Shown here: one piece after another, positions 43,831 through 52,835 of the stretch | How the letters are laid out: the number at the start of each line of letters is the position of its first letter | How positions within the stretch are numbered: the stretch's first letter is position 1 | NCBI RefSeq assembly: GCF_022524485.1 | Contig: NZ_JAKXMK010000015.1 | Coordinates: forward strand, 1-64,000 | DNA from: Pseudonocardia alaniniphila | Lineage (GTDB): Bacteria > Actinomycetota > Actinomycetes > Mycobacteriales > Pseudonocardiaceae | Reading direction: 5' to 3' | Length of the DNA: 64,000 bases | The notes under the pieces: model-generated | Told to the model about the DNA's origin: nothing | Databases searched by the model: none | The model's input: the letters and a program-made list of their open reading frames with translations, nothing else | Position numbers and translations under genes: made by a program

Positions 43831-44691
43831 CTATCCGCCGGGTTTATCGGTACGACCGGCGATGACAGCGCGGACGACCGCCTCCATCTCCTCGTCGGAG
43901 CGGCGCACCGCTCCCTCCTCCCCGGTGATGCTGACGACCACCGGGTAGATCTTGCGGACCACGTCCGGGCCGCCGGTGGCGGTGTCGTCGTCGGCCGCGT
44001 CGTAGAGCGCCTCGACGGCCGTGCGCACGGCCCCTGCCAGATCGGCCTGCGGGTCGTAGAGCTTCTTCAGCGACGACTTCGCGAACACCGACCCGGAGCC
44101 CACGGAGTGGTAGCCGAGCAGCTCGTCGTAGCGGCCGCCCGTGGCGTCGTAGGTGACGATGCGGCCCGCCTTCGACGGGTCGGCGGAGTCCATGTCGTAG
44201 CCGACGAACAACGGCACGACGACGAAGCCCTGCAGCGCCGCGCCGAGGTTCTGCTGGATCATGCTGGCCAGCTTGTTGGCCTTGCCGTCCAGCGAGAGCG
44301 GCACGCCCTCGATCTTGTCGTAGTGCTCGAGCTCGACCGTGAACAGCCGCACCATCTGCAGCGCGATGCCCGCCGAGCCCGCGATCCCGATCGCCGAGTG
44401 CGAGTCGGTGATGAACACCTTCTCGATGTCGCGCTGGGCGATGACGTTGCCGGCCGTGGCCCGGCGGTCACCGGCGATGATCACCCCGCCGGCGAACGTG
44501 AGCGCGACGATGGTGGTGCCGTGCGGAACCTGGAGGCCACCCACGCCCGCGGCGCCCGGCGTGACCCCCTCGGGAAGCCGGCCCGGAAGCAGATGCGGCG
44601 CGTTGGCCGTGACGAAGTCGGTGAATGACGACGGGCCGGGCGCGAGATACGCGCCCGGGCCCGGTGGGGCGACCGGCAGCCGGGGCTCCAT
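43831..44691 (-). CDS. prcB: Proteasome beta subunit (Ntn hydrolase)
   Basis: 286 aa with a ~58-residue propeptide. The catalytic N-terminal Thr59 is exposed by cleavage in QVPHG-TTIVALTFAGGV; the catalytic Lys/Asp partners lie in GDRRATAGNVIAQRDIEKV. Cuts unfolded pupylated proteins. pup is 59 bp upstream on the same strand. Confidence 0.97.
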   Translation of the reverse strand: MEPRLPVAPPGPGAYLAPGPSSFTDFVTANAPHLLPGRLPEGVTPGAAGVGGLQVPHGTTIVALTFAGGVIIAGDRRATAGNVIAQRDIEKVFITDSHSAIGIAGSAGIALQMVRLFTVELEHYDKIEGVPLSLDGKANKLASMIQQNLGAALQGFVVVPLFVGYDMDSADPSKAGRIVTYDATGGRYDELLGYHSVGSGSVFAKSSLKKLYDPQADLAGAVRTAVEALYDAADDDTATGGPDVVRKIYPVVVSITGEEGAVRRSDEEMEAVVRAVIAGRTDKPGG

Positions 44692-44750
44692 GGTCTGGTG
44701 AGTGCCTCTCGTCGTGCGGTGCAGGGCTGGTGCGGTGACGCTCGGAGCGG

Positions 44751-44948
44751 CTACTCGCCGCCCTTCTGGACGTACGCCCGGACGAAGTCCTCGGCGTTCT
44801 CCTCCAGGACGTCGTCGATCTCGTCGAGGATCGTGTCGACGTCCTCGCCGAGCTTCTCACGGCGCTCCTGACCGGCTGCCGCGGCGTCGGCGCCGTCCTC
44901 GTCGTCGCCGCCACCACCACCCTGACGCTTGGTCTGCTCCTGGGACAT
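44751..44948 (-). CDS. pup: Prokaryotic ubiquitin-like protein Pup (GGE form)
   Basis: 65 aa, intrinsically disordered with a C-terminal coiled segment (GEDVDTILDEIDDVLEENAEDFVRAYVQKGGE). It ends in Gly-Gly-Glu rather than Gly-Gly-Gln, so it needs no Dop deamidation before PafA ligation. ATG 44948. Coupled in an operon with prcB and prcA. Confidence 0.96.
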   Translation of the reverse strand: MSQEQTKRQGGGGGDDEDGADAAAAGQERREKLGEDVDTILDEIDDVLEENAEDFVRAYVQKGGE

Positions 44949-45076
44949 GGCCGTCTCCTCTTCGCCTGCCCGGTGCCGTCGAACTGCACGGCGTACCGGG
45001 GTCCGGTATTTGAACTTTACCCAGCCGATCGGCGACACGCCCGCGATCGAAGCCATGCCGATGGGCGAGTCGCGGT

Positions 45077-46594
45077 TCAGCCGCGGGTCAGCGCCTCGAC
45101 CAGCTCCTCGGCGGTACGGGAGTTGTCGATGAGCTCACCCACGTGGCGGCGCGTGCCGCGCAGCGGCTCGAGGGTGGGGATCCGCACCAGGGATTCGCGC
45201 CCCAGGTCGAAGATGACCGAATCCCAGGACGCCGCCGCCACCTCGGACGGGTAACGCTCGAGACAGCGGCCGCGGAAGTACGCGCGGGTGTCCTCCGGCG
45301 GCCGGCGCATGGCGGCGACCACCTGCTCCTCGGTGACCAGCCGCTTCATCGACCCACGCGCCACCAGCCGGTTGTAGAGGCCCTTGGCCATCCGCACGTC
45401 GGTGTACTGCAGGTCGACCAGCTGCAGCCGCCCGGAGTTCCAGGCCAGGCCGTCGCGCTCGCGGTAGCCCTCGAGCAGCCGCAGCTTGGCGGGCCAGTCG
45501 AGGCGGTCGGCGCACTCCATGGGGTCGCGGGAGAGCGCGTCGAGCACCTCGCCCCACAGCTGCAGGACCTCGGCCGTGGCGTCGTCGACGTCGGCGCCCA
45601 TCGTGTTCTCGACGTGCTTCTGCGCCTTCTCGAAGTAGGCGCGCTGCACGTCAACGCCGGTCATCTTGCGGCCGTCGGCCAGGTCGACCAGCGTCTTGAG
45701 CGAGGGGTCGTGGCTGATGCGGTGCACGGAGCGCACGGGTTCGGCGAGGCGCAGCTCGTCGAACCGCACGCCGTTCTCGATCATGTCGAGCACGAGGGCG
45801 GCGGTGCCGACCTTGAGCAGCGTGGAATACTCGCTCATGTTCGCGTCGCCGATGATGACGTGCAGGCGGCGGTACTTGTCGGCGTCGGCGTGCGGCTCGT
45901 CGCGGGTGTTGATGATGCCGCGCTTGAGCGTGGTCTCCAGCCCGACCTCGACCTCGATGTAGTCGCTGCGCTGCGCGAGCTGGTAGCCCGCCTCGTCGCC
46001 CGAGGCGCCGATCCCGACCCGTCCCGCCCCGCAGATGACCTGACGCGTCACGAAGAACGGCGTCAGCCCGGCCACGATCGCGGGGAACGTGGTGGTGCGG
46101 GCCATCAGGTAGTTCTCGTGGGAGCCGTAGCTGGCCCCCTTGTTGTCGACGTTGTTCTTGTAGAGCTGGATCCGCGGGGCTCCCGGCACGGTGGCCGCGC
46201 GCATCGCGGCCTCCTCCATCACCCGCTCCCCCGCCTTGTCCCAGATGACGACGTCGCGAGGCGTGGTGACCTCGGGGGTAGAGAACTCCGGGTGGGCGTG
46301 GTCGACGTAGAGCCGGGCGCCGTTGGTGAGGATGACGTTGGCGGCGCCGAGGTCGTCGAGCTCGGACTCCGCCGGGTTGTGCACGGTGGGTGCCGACAGG
46401 TCGAACCCGCGCGCATCGCGCAACGGGGACTCCACCTCGTAGTCCCACCGGGCACGGCGCGAACGTGGGATGTCCGCTGCCGCTGCGTAGGCCAGCACCA
46501 CCTGCGTGGACGTGATCACCGGGTTGGCGGTGGGGTCGCCCGGCACCGAGATGCCGTACTCGATCTCGGTGCCCATGATCCGGCGGGCGGTCAT
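45077..46594 (-). CDS. dop: Pup deamidase/depupylase Dop
   Basis: 505 aa paralogue of PafA. IMGTEIEYGIS near 6-16 holds the catalytic Asp/Glu region, LYKNNVDNKGASYGSHENYL and NTRDEPHADADKYRRLHVIIGDANM match the ATP site, and the Dop-specific loop (PRSRRARWDYEVESPLRDARGFDL) is present. Since Pup here ends in Glu, the main role is removing Pup from substrates. ATG 46594 is used; ATG 46576 would be the family-like start. Confidence 0.96.
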   Translation of the reverse strand: MTARRIMGTEIEYGISVPGDPTANPVITSTQVVLAYAAAADIPRSRRARWDYEVESPLRDARGFDLSAPTVHNPAESELDDLGAANVILTNGARLYVDHAHPEFSTPEVTTPRDVVIWDKAGERVMEEAAMRAATVPGAPRIQLYKNNVDNKGASYGSHENYLMARTTTFPAIVAGLTPFFVTRQVICGAGRVGIGASGDEAGYQLAQRSDYIEVEVGLETTLKRGIINTRDEPHADADKYRRLHVIIGDANMSEYSTLLKVGTAALVLDMIENGVRFDELRLAEPVRSVHRISHDPSLKTLVDLADGRKMTGVDVQRAYFEKAQKHVENTMGADVDDATAEVLQLWGEVLDALSRDPMECADRLDWPAKLRLLEGYRERDGLAWNSGRLQLVDLQYTDVRMAKGLYNRLVARGSMKRLVTEEQVVAAMRRPPEDTRAYFRGRCLERYPSEVAAASWDSVIFDLGRESLVRIPTLEPLRGTRRHVGELIDNSRTAEELVEALTRG

Positions 46595-46657
46595 GGGCGG
46601 CCCTCGACGTGCGCTGTCATGGGTCGAGCCTAACCGCGGCCGGAGGATGATGAGCGC

Positions 46658-47203
46658 ATGCAGGCAGGGACCCCCGCAGAGGACGAGCCGGTCGCGGTCT
46701 ACGACCCGGGTGGAGCAGTGGTCGGAGTGGCCCCGCGCGGGGTGGTCTACCGGGACGGACTGTGGCACGGCACCACCGGCGTGCTCGTGCGCAGCATCGA
46801 CGGCGAGCGCGTGTACCTGCACCGACGCTCACCGGACAAGCTGATCTTCCCGAGCATGTACGACTGCTGGGCCGGCGGGGTGATCGGACCGGACGAGTCA
46901 CCCGACGACGCCGCCGCCCGCGAGCTGGCCGAGGAACTCGGTGTCACCGGCGTGTCGCTGACACGTAGCTACGGGCCCTTCGCCTACGACGACGGCACGC
47001 TGCGCTGCCACATGTTCACCTACGAGGTGCGCTGGGACGGCCCGCTGCACCACCAGCCCGAGGAGGTCGTGTGGGGAGACTGGGTGACGCTCACCGAGCT
47101 GCGCGCACGGCTCGCCGACGGCCGGCGCTGGCCCTTCGTCCCGGACGGCCGCGTGGGCATCGAGCGCTGGCTGGCCGCCCGGGACGCCGGGATCACAGGT
47201 TGA
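46658..47203 (+). CDS. NUDIX hydrolase (isopentenyl-diphosphate-isomerase-like)
   Basis: 181 aa. The Nudix box is GGVIGPDESPDDAAARELAEELGV (G-x5-E-x5-[UA]-x-R-E-x2-E-E-x-G). Flanking WHGTTGVLVRSIDGERVYLHRRSPDKLIFPSMYDCWAGG resembles the IDI-like branch. Hydrolyses a nucleoside-diphosphate-X or acts on an isoprenoid diphosphate. Starts ATG 46658, divergent from dop with a 63-bp gap; its 3' end overlaps lpdA by 11 bases. Confidence 0.87.
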   Translation: MQAGTPAEDEPVAVYDPGGAVVGVAPRGVVYRDGLWHGTTGVLVRSIDGERVYLHRRSPDKLIFPSMYDCWAGGVIGPDESPDDAAARELAEELGVTGVSLTRSYGPFAYDDGTLRCHMFTYEVRWDGPLHHQPEEVVWGDWVTLTELRARLADGRRWPFVPDGRVGIERWLAARDAGITG

Positions 47204-48599
47204 TCATGTGCCCGGTGAGGCCGTGGAACGCCTCCTGCAGCGCCTCGCTCAGCGTGGGGTGCGCGTGCACGTTGCGGGCGAGCTCGTGGGCGGTGAGGTC
47301 CCACTTCTGCGCCAGCGTCAGCTCGGGAAGCAGCTCCGTCACCTCGGGGCCGATGAGGTGCCCGCCGAGCAGCTCGCCGTAGGTCTCGTCCGCGACGAGC
47401 TTGACGAACCCGCCGGGCTCCCCGAGCCCCTGCGCCTTGCCGTTCGCCGTGAACGGGAACTGGACGACCTTGACCTTCCAGCCCTTCTCGTCCGCCAGCG
47501 CCCGCGCCTGCTCCTCCGTGTAGCCGAAGCTCGCCACCTGAGGGTTGCAGAACGTCGCCCGGGGCATCATCACGTACTCGAGCTCCTGGGTCTCCGCGCC
47601 GGCGATGGTCTCCGCCGCGACCACCCCCTGCGCCTCGCCCACGTGGGCGAGCATGAGCTTGGCCGTGACGTCACCGATCGCGTAGATGTGCGGCACGTTG
47701 GTACGCATGTGCTCGTCGATCGCGATGGCGCCGCGCTCGGTGAGCTCCACGCCGATGTTCTCCAGGCCGTAGCCCGTGGTCCGCGGCGCGAAACCGATGG
47801 CCTGCATGACCTTGTCGGCGGTGAGCTGCTTGGTCTCGCCGTTCTGCGAGACGGTGACCGTGACCTGGTCGCCCGAGTCGTCGATCGACTCCACCCGCGT
47901 CGAGGTCAGGACGTCGACGCCGTACTTGCGGAAGCGCTTGGCCAGCTCCTTGGACACGTCGGGGTCCTCCAGCGGGAGCATCCGGTCCAGGAACTCGACG
48001 ATCGTGACCTGCACGCCGTAGTTGCTCATCACGTACGCGAACTCGACGCCGATCGCGCCCGCCCCGGCGATGATGATGCTGCGGGGCAGCTCGCGGCTGA
48101 GGATCTGCTCCTCGTAGGTCACCACACGCTCCGACAGCGACGTGCCCGGGAGCAGCTTGGTGGTCGCACCGGTGGCGATGATCACGTCGTCGAAGGTGAC
48201 CGTCTCCGTGCCGCCGCCGGCCAGGGCGACCTCGATGGTGGAGGCGTCGACGAACGTGCCCCACCCGTCGAACTCGGTGATCTTGTTCTTCTTCATCAGG
48301 TAGTGGACGCCCTTGACCCGGCCGTCGGCCACCTTGCGGCTGCGGTCGAACGCGGGACCGTAGTCGACGGACACGTCCCCGGAGATGCCGAAGGTCTTGG
48401 CCTCCTGAGTCACCAGGTGAGCGAGCTCCGCGTTGCGCAGCAGCGCCTTGGACGGGATGCAGCCGACGTTCAGGCACACCCCGCCCCAGTACTTGTCCTC
48501 CACCACAGCGACGCTGCGGCCCAGCTGGGCCGCCCGGATCGCTGCGACGTACCCACCGGGACCCGCTCCGAGAACCACGACATCGACATGTGAAGCCAT
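47193..48599 (-). CDS. lpdA: Dihydrolipoyl dehydrogenase
   Basis: 468 aa flavoprotein. VVVLGAGPGGYVAAIRAAQLG binds FAD, GGVCLNVGCIPSK carries the redox-active Cys pair, IAGAGAIGVEFAYV binds NAD, and HAHPTLSEALQEA with the catalytic His closes the sequence. E3 of the pyruvate, 2-oxoglutarate and branched-chain dehydrogenase complexes. GTG/ATG 48599 start; stand-alone here. Confidence 0.96.
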   Translation of the reverse strand: MASHVDVVVLGAGPGGYVAAIRAAQLGRSVAVVEDKYWGGVCLNVGCIPSKALLRNAELAHLVTQEAKTFGISGDVSVDYGPAFDRSRKVADGRVKGVHYLMKKNKITEFDGWGTFVDASTIEVALAGGGTETVTFDDVIIATGATTKLLPGTSLSERVVTYEEQILSRELPRSIIIAGAGAIGVEFAYVMSNYGVQVTIVEFLDRMLPLEDPDVSKELAKRFRKYGVDVLTSTRVESIDDSGDQVTVTVSQNGETKQLTADKVMQAIGFAPRTTGYGLENIGVELTERGAIAIDEHMRTNVPHIYAIGDVTAKLMLAHVGEAQGVVAAETIAGAETQELEYVMMPRATFCNPQVASFGYTEEQARALADEKGWKVKVVQFPFTANGKAQGLGEPGGFVKLVADETYGELLGGHLIGPEVTELLPELTLAQKWDLTAHELARNVHAHPTLSEALQEAFHGLTGHMINL

Positions 48600-48646
48600 A
48601 CAACGACTCTAAGACCCACAGCGGACGCACCGTCGCGGCGTACGCG

Positions 48647-49150
48647 CTACTCCGGGTCGTCGTACTTGTCCTCCGAAGCCGGCCAGACCGGCGCGTCGGC
48701 CAGGTTCGCCACGAGCGTGTCGCTGATGTCGCGCAACGCCCGCATCTGCTCCGGGCTGAGCGCGTCGAACATCGCTTCGCGCACCGCCTCCACATGACCG
48801 GGGGCCACGGCCTTCAGGCGGGCGAGCCCCTCGTCCGTGAGCTCCGCCAGCGCTCCCCGGCGGTCGTCCGCGCACGGGCGACGACGCACCCAGCCCGACT
48901 CTTCCAGCCGGGCGACGGCATGTGAGAGCCTGCTGCGCGAGGACATCGCCGAGGTCGCGAGCTGGCTCATCCGCATCGAACGCCCCGGCGCCTCGGAAAG
49001 CCGCACCAGGATCTCGTAGTAGGCGTGCGGCAGTCCCGCGTCCTGCTGGAGCTGTCGCTCGATCCGGTCGAACAGCAGTCGACAGGAGGTGAGGTAGCTG
49101 CGCCAGGTGCGCTGCTCCTCATCGTTGAGCCACCGGGTGTCAGGCACCAC
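48647..49150 (-). CDS. MarR-family transcriptional regulator
   Basis: 167 aa, winged helix with LSEAPGRSMRMSQLATSAMSSRSRLSHAVARLEESGWVRRRPCADDRRGALAELTDEG. Dimerises on palindromes. Divergent from the YceI gene with an 85-bp gap containing a perfect ACTCTCA/TGAGAGT repeat, so it likely represses itself and yceI. Confidence 0.9.
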   Translation of the reverse strand: MVPDTRWLNDEEQRTWRSYLTSCRLLFDRIERQLQQDAGLPHAYYEILVRLSEAPGRSMRMSQLATSAMSSRSRLSHAVARLEESGWVRRRPCADDRRGALAELTDEGLARLKAVAPGHVEAVREAMFDALSPEQMRALRDISDTLVANLADAPVWPASEDKYDDPE

Positions 49151-49193
49151 ACCTCCGGAATAGGTCAGCCGTGATGTTGTTCAGGGTAGTGCG

Positions 49194-49212
49194 ACTCTCA
49201 ACAAGTGAGAGT
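49194..49212. promoter_or_regulatory. MarR-type palindrome between MarR and YceI genes
   Basis: ACTCTCA (49194-49200) and TGAGAGT (49206-49212) flank five bases. Located 24 bp upstream of the YceI start and 44 bp from the MarR start. Symmetric, A/T-richer than its surroundings, as expected for a MarR site. Confidence 0.65.
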
Positions 49213-49235
49213 TCAAGAGCCTCACGGAGGTCAAC

Positions 49236-49796
49236 ATGACCACATCCTCGGTCCGGATCCCCGGTTACGTCGCGGCCACATGGGACATCGACCCGGTGCA
49301 CTCCGATGTCTCCTTCTCGGTCCGCCACATGATGGTCAGCAAGGTACGCGGTCGCTTCACAAACTTCTCGGGCGAGATCGTGACAGGTGAGGACATTTCC
49401 GACTCCTCGGTGAACGCCACCATCGCCGCGGACTCCATCGACACCGGCAACGAGCAGCGCGACAACCACATCCGCTCCGCCGACTTCTTCGACGCCGACA
49501 ACCACCCCCAGTGGACTTTCCGCTCCACCGGCGCCCGCGCCAACGGCGACGACGTCGTGCTGCACGGCGACCTCACGATCAAGGGCGTGACGAAGCCGGT
49601 CACGCTCGCGCTGGAGGCCAACGGCTTCGGTCCGGACGCCTACGGCGGCTACCGTGCCGGGTTCTCGGCCAGCACCACGATCGACCGCAACGACTTCGGC
49701 GTCGACATCAAGATGCCCATGGACGGCGGCGGCGTGGTCGTCAGCGACAAGGTGCAGATCACCATGGAGATCGAGGCCGTGCGCCGCCAGGCCTGA
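49236..49796 (+). CDS. YceI-family lipid-binding protein
   Basis: 186 aa lipocalin-like barrel. WDIDPVHSDVSFSVRHMMVSKVRGRF opens the fold and ANGDDVVLHGDLTIKGVTKPVTLALE is the second conserved block. No signal peptide is visible. YceI proteins bind polyisoprenoids or amphiphiles and respond to stress. AUG with GGAGGTCAAC upstream. Followed by a hairpin terminator. Confidence 0.9.
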   Translation: MTTSSVRIPGYVAATWDIDPVHSDVSFSVRHMMVSKVRGRFTNFSGEIVTGEDISDSSVNATIAADSIDTGNEQRDNHIRSADFFDADNHPQWTFRSTGARANGDDVVLHGDLTIKGVTKPVTLALEANGFGPDAYGGYRAGFSASTTIDRNDFGVDIKMPMDGGGVVVSDKVQITMEIEAVRRQA

Positions 49797-49818
49797 CCGG
49801 CTGGACATCCGGATCCAG

Positions 49819-49860
49819 GGTAGCGGCGGACGAGGGGACGTTTCCCCGCCCGCCGCTACC
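49819..49860 (+). terminator. Hairpin after the YceI gene
   Basis: GGTAGCGGCGG (49819-49829) and CCGCCGCTACC (49850-49860), 11 paired bases, with an inner GGGG/CCCC pairing. No T-tract, which is usual in actinomycetes. Confidence 0.6.
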
Positions 49861-50022
49861 GCCATTCGACTACCGGGTTTTCATCCTGCCGGGTACGGCG
49901 GGCGCCGACCCCGGCGCGCACCAACGGTTCGTGTTCCGATGGGGTTCGGCACGACGCCGACGACGAGGGCAGTCGCCCTTCTCACCGGCGCCGTTCCGCT
50001 TCCCTGAGGCGGAAGGAGACCG

Positions 50023-51357
50023 ATGAGCGCGCGAACGACCACAGTGCGGATCGGCTGCGGGGCCGGGTTTGCCGGCGACCGTCTCGAACCAGCCGTCGAC
50101 CTCGTCGACCGCGGCGGGCTGGACGACATCGTGCTCGAATGCCTCGCGGAGCAGACGATCGCCCTGGGACACCGGCGGCGGCTCGCGGACCCGGCGGCCG
50201 GATACGACCCGCGCCTGGCCGCCCGGTTCTCCCGGCTCCTGCCGCTGGCCGTCGACCGCGGGGTGCGTGTCCTGACGAACATGGGCGCGGCCAACCCGCT
50301 CGCGGCCGGGAACGTCACCCGAGACCTCCTCGACATGGCGGGTTCCGCGGCGCGTGTCGCCGTCGTGACCGGCGACGACGTGCTCGACGGCCTCGACCTC
50401 GACGCCCCGGCCCTGGAGGACGGCAGGCCACTGCACGAGCACGGCGAGCTCGTCTCCGCCAACGCCTACCTCGGCGCCGACGCACTGCTGCCCGCCCTCG
50501 ACGCCGGCGCCCAGGTGGTGATCACCGGGCAGGTCGCCGATCCGTCGCTGTTCCTCGCCCCGCTCGCCCATCGTTTCGGCGCCGACCTGGACGACGTGGC
50601 GTTCGCGGCCGGGGGCACCCTCGTCGGGCACCTCCTGGAATGTGCGGGCCGGCTCACCGGCGGCTACTTCGCCGACCCCGGCGTCAAGGACGTTCCGCGG
50701 CTCGCCGAGCTGGGCTTCCCCTTCGCCGACGTCGAATCCGACGGCTCGGCCGTCTACGGCAAGCTGCCCGGCACCGGTGGGCGCCTTGACCGGGCGACGG
50801 TGCGCGAGCAGATGCTCTACGAGGTCACCGACCCCACCGGCCACCACACGCCCGACGTGGTGCTCGACCTGCGCAGGGTGACGGTCACGCCGTTCGGGCC
50901 GAGCAGCGTGCGCGTCACCGGGGCCGTCGGGCGGCCGCGACCGGACCGGCTCAAGGTCAGCGTGGGCTACCGGGCAGGCCACAAGGTCGAGGCCGAGATC
51001 TCCTACTCGGGCCCCGGTGCCGACCGCCGGGCCACACTGGCCGCCGACATCGTCGCCGCCCGGGTGGCCGGGCTGCCGCTGCAGCCGCGGATCGAGGTCA
51101 TCGGCATCGTGCCACCGGACGCCGACGACCGGGTCGAGTGCCGGCTCCGGGTGGCGGCGCTCGGCGCCGACCCGGCGATCCTCGAAACGGTCGGACACGA
51201 AGTGGAGGCGCTCTACACGAACGGTCCCGCGGGGGGCGGCGGCGTGCACGTCAGCACAGGCGAGGTGATCGGTGTGGTGTCCACCCTCGTGCCGCGCACG
51301 GCGGTGCGTCCCGGCGTCACGATCCTGGAGGCTCCCGGTGTCCGTCCGGCTGCATGA
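50023..51357 (+). CDS. Acyclic terpene utilization AtuA-family protein (DUF1446)
   Basis: 444 aa. GCGAGFAGDRLEPAVDLVDRGGLDDIVLECLAEQT opens the family domain; NMGAANPLAA and GYFADPGVKDVPRLAELGFPFADV follow. In Pseudomonas AtuA homologues belong to terpene (citronellol/geraniol) degradation; actinobacterial roles are mostly untested. Overlaps the next gene by 20 bases. Confidence 0.85.
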   Translation: MSARTTTVRIGCGAGFAGDRLEPAVDLVDRGGLDDIVLECLAEQTIALGHRRRLADPAAGYDPRLAARFSRLLPLAVDRGVRVLTNMGAANPLAAGNVTRDLLDMAGSAARVAVVTGDDVLDGLDLDAPALEDGRPLHEHGELVSANAYLGADALLPALDAGAQVVITGQVADPSLFLAPLAHRFGADLDDVAFAAGGTLVGHLLECAGRLTGGYFADPGVKDVPRLAELGFPFADVESDGSAVYGKLPGTGGRLDRATVREQMLYEVTDPTGHHTPDVVLDLRRVTVTPFGPSSVRVTGAVGRPRPDRLKVSVGYRAGHKVEAEISYSGPGADRRATLAADIVAARVAGLPLQPRIEVIGIVPPDADDRVECRLRVAALGADPAILETVGHEVEALYTNGPAGGGGVHVSTGEVIGVVSTLVPRTAVRPGVTILEAPGVRPAA

Positions 51358-51649
51358 GATCGCGCATTGCCGCGCAGGCGACAAGGGCGATGCCACCACG
51401 CTGTCCGTGATCCCCTACGTCGACACGGACTACGCCCTGCTCGTCCGCGAGCTCACGCCGCAGCGGGTGCGCTGGCGGCTGGCCCGGTACGTCGGTGGTG
51501 ACATCCTGCGCTTCGAGCTGCCGCTGCTGCCCGCATTGCAGTTCGTCTGCACCGGGATCCTCGACGGCGGGATCACCACCTCGCTCGCCCCCGACACCCG
51601 TGGCAAGTCGCTCAGCTCCCGCCTGCTCGCGCTGGAGCTGCCTGACTGA
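51338..51649 (+). CDS. AtuA-associated C-terminal domain protein
   Basis: 103 aa starting VRLHEIAHCRAGDKGDATTLSVIPY, the domain that in many species is fused to the C-terminus of AtuA (R-x-G-D-K motif). Here it is a separate gene that overlaps AtuA by 20 bases from a GTG start. Probably forms a complex with it. Confidence 0.8.
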   Translation: MSVRLHEIAHCRAGDKGDATTLSVIPYVDTDYALLVRELTPQRVRWRLARYVGGDILRFELPLLPALQFVCTGILDGGITTSLAPDTRGKSLSSRLLALELPD

Positions 51650-51677
51650 TGTCGGGGTGCACGGCTACCGTGCCGGT

Positions 51678-52424
51678 GTGTCCTACGGGGAGAGCCCGCC
51701 GCCTGCGGCGCTGCGCACCGAGGTCGAGTGTGTGTGGACGGCCGGCGTGCACGCGGGCGCCCCGATGCAGGCGCAGGACGTCCTGCCCGACGGTTGCATG
51801 GACCTCGTCTGGACGGGCGACGAGCTCGTCGTCGCGGGCCCCGACACCCACCCCCACCACGTCCGCCGCGAGCCCGGCGTGCTGAGTGCGGGCCTGCGCT
51901 TCGCGCCCGGGCGGCTGCCCGCGCTGCTCGACGTCCCGGCCGCCGTAGTGCGCGACCAGCGCGTCCCCCTTCGAGAGCTGCACCCAGGCCTGGCGCGGCG
52001 GGCCATCGCCCGGCTGGAGGCTGGCGCCGCCCCCGTGTCCGTGCTCGCCGAGGTCGCCCAGGCGCTGCCGGGCGTGCCGGCCGAGCCCGCCCTGCGCGCC
52101 GTGGCCGCCCAGCTCGGAGCCGGTGCCGCGGTGGCTGCCACCGCCGAGCGGCTCGGCTGGACCGACCGCTCCTTGCATCGCCGCTGCCTGGCCGCGTTCG
52201 GATACGGGCCCGCCGTGCTACGGCGTGTGCTGCGCTTCCGCCGCGCGGCAGCTCTGCTCTACGCGGGCGTCCCCATCGCCGAGGCCGCGGTCCGCGCCGG
52301 GTACGCCGACCAGCCACACCTCTCCCGGGAGGTGCGGGCGCTGGCGGGTGTGGCCCCAAGTCAGCTCGCGAGCGGCGCGAACAGGTCCACCCCGTTGCCG
52401 TCCGGATCGAGCAACACGGCGTAA
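51678..52424 (+). CDS. AraC-family regulator with DUF6597-type N-terminus
   Basis: 248 aa. N-terminal sensor (VLPDGCMDLVWTGDELVVAGPDT, SAGLRFAPGRLPALLDVPAA) and C-terminal AraC HTH (AAVAATAERLGWTDRSLHRRCLAAFGYGPAVLRRVLRFRR ... AAVRAGYADQPHLSREVRALAGVAPSQL). GTG 51678. Its last 64 bases overlap the convergent VOC gene. It may control the AtuA genes or the VOC gene. Confidence 0.87.
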   Translation: MSYGESPPPAALRTEVECVWTAGVHAGAPMQAQDVLPDGCMDLVWTGDELVVAGPDTHPHHVRREPGVLSAGLRFAPGRLPALLDVPAAVVRDQRVPLRELHPGLARRAIARLEAGAAPVSVLAEVAQALPGVPAEPALRAVAAQLGAGAAVAATAERLGWTDRSLHRRCLAAFGYGPAVLRRVLRFRRAAALLYAGVPIAEAAVRAGYADQPHLSREVRALAGVAPSQLASGANRSTPLPSGSSNTA

Positions 52425-52762
52425 CGCTGGCCCCAGAACGCGTCGAACGGCGCCATCTCGCTGTGGTGGCCCGCAGCGGTGAGCTCCGCGTACAGGGCGT
52501 CCACAGCGGCGGCGTCGGGGAGAGCGAAGGCGAGGCCCAGCCGCCCGGCACCGGCCACCGCCTGCCATTCCGGATGGAACGAGCGCACCGTCTCCTCGGT
52601 GTCGAACAACAGGCGCAACCCGCCGGGAAGCTCCACCTCCACGTGCGGCTGGTCGTCGGCCTCGGCGGGTATCGGCAGCCCGAGCGCTCGATAGAACTCG
52701 AGCGCCTTCGCCATGTCGGCCGCCACGACCCCGACCGCGTCCAACCGTGCTTCGATCGTCAT
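52361..52762 (-). CDS. VOC-family protein
   Basis: 133 aa. LDAVGVVAADMAKALEFYRALGLPIP opens the first module and YAVLLDPDGNGVDLFAPL the second. ATG 52762 gives the usual length. Convergent and overlapping with the AraC gene by 64 bases. Could be a glyoxalase or bleomycin-resistance-type binder; activity unknown. Confidence 0.85.
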   Translation of the reverse strand: MTIEARLDAVGVVAADMAKALEFYRALGLPIPAEADDQPHVEVELPGGLRLLFDTEETVRSFHPEWQAVAGAGRLGLAFALPDAAAVDALYAELTAAGHHSEMAPFDAFWGQRYAVLLDPDGNGVDLFAPLAS

Positions 52763-52835
52763 GGCAGGCACCGTAGAGCCCGGCGCAGGCGGCGTCGTGA
52801 ACGAATCGGACGCACGTCGCGGGGTGGGCGGGCTG

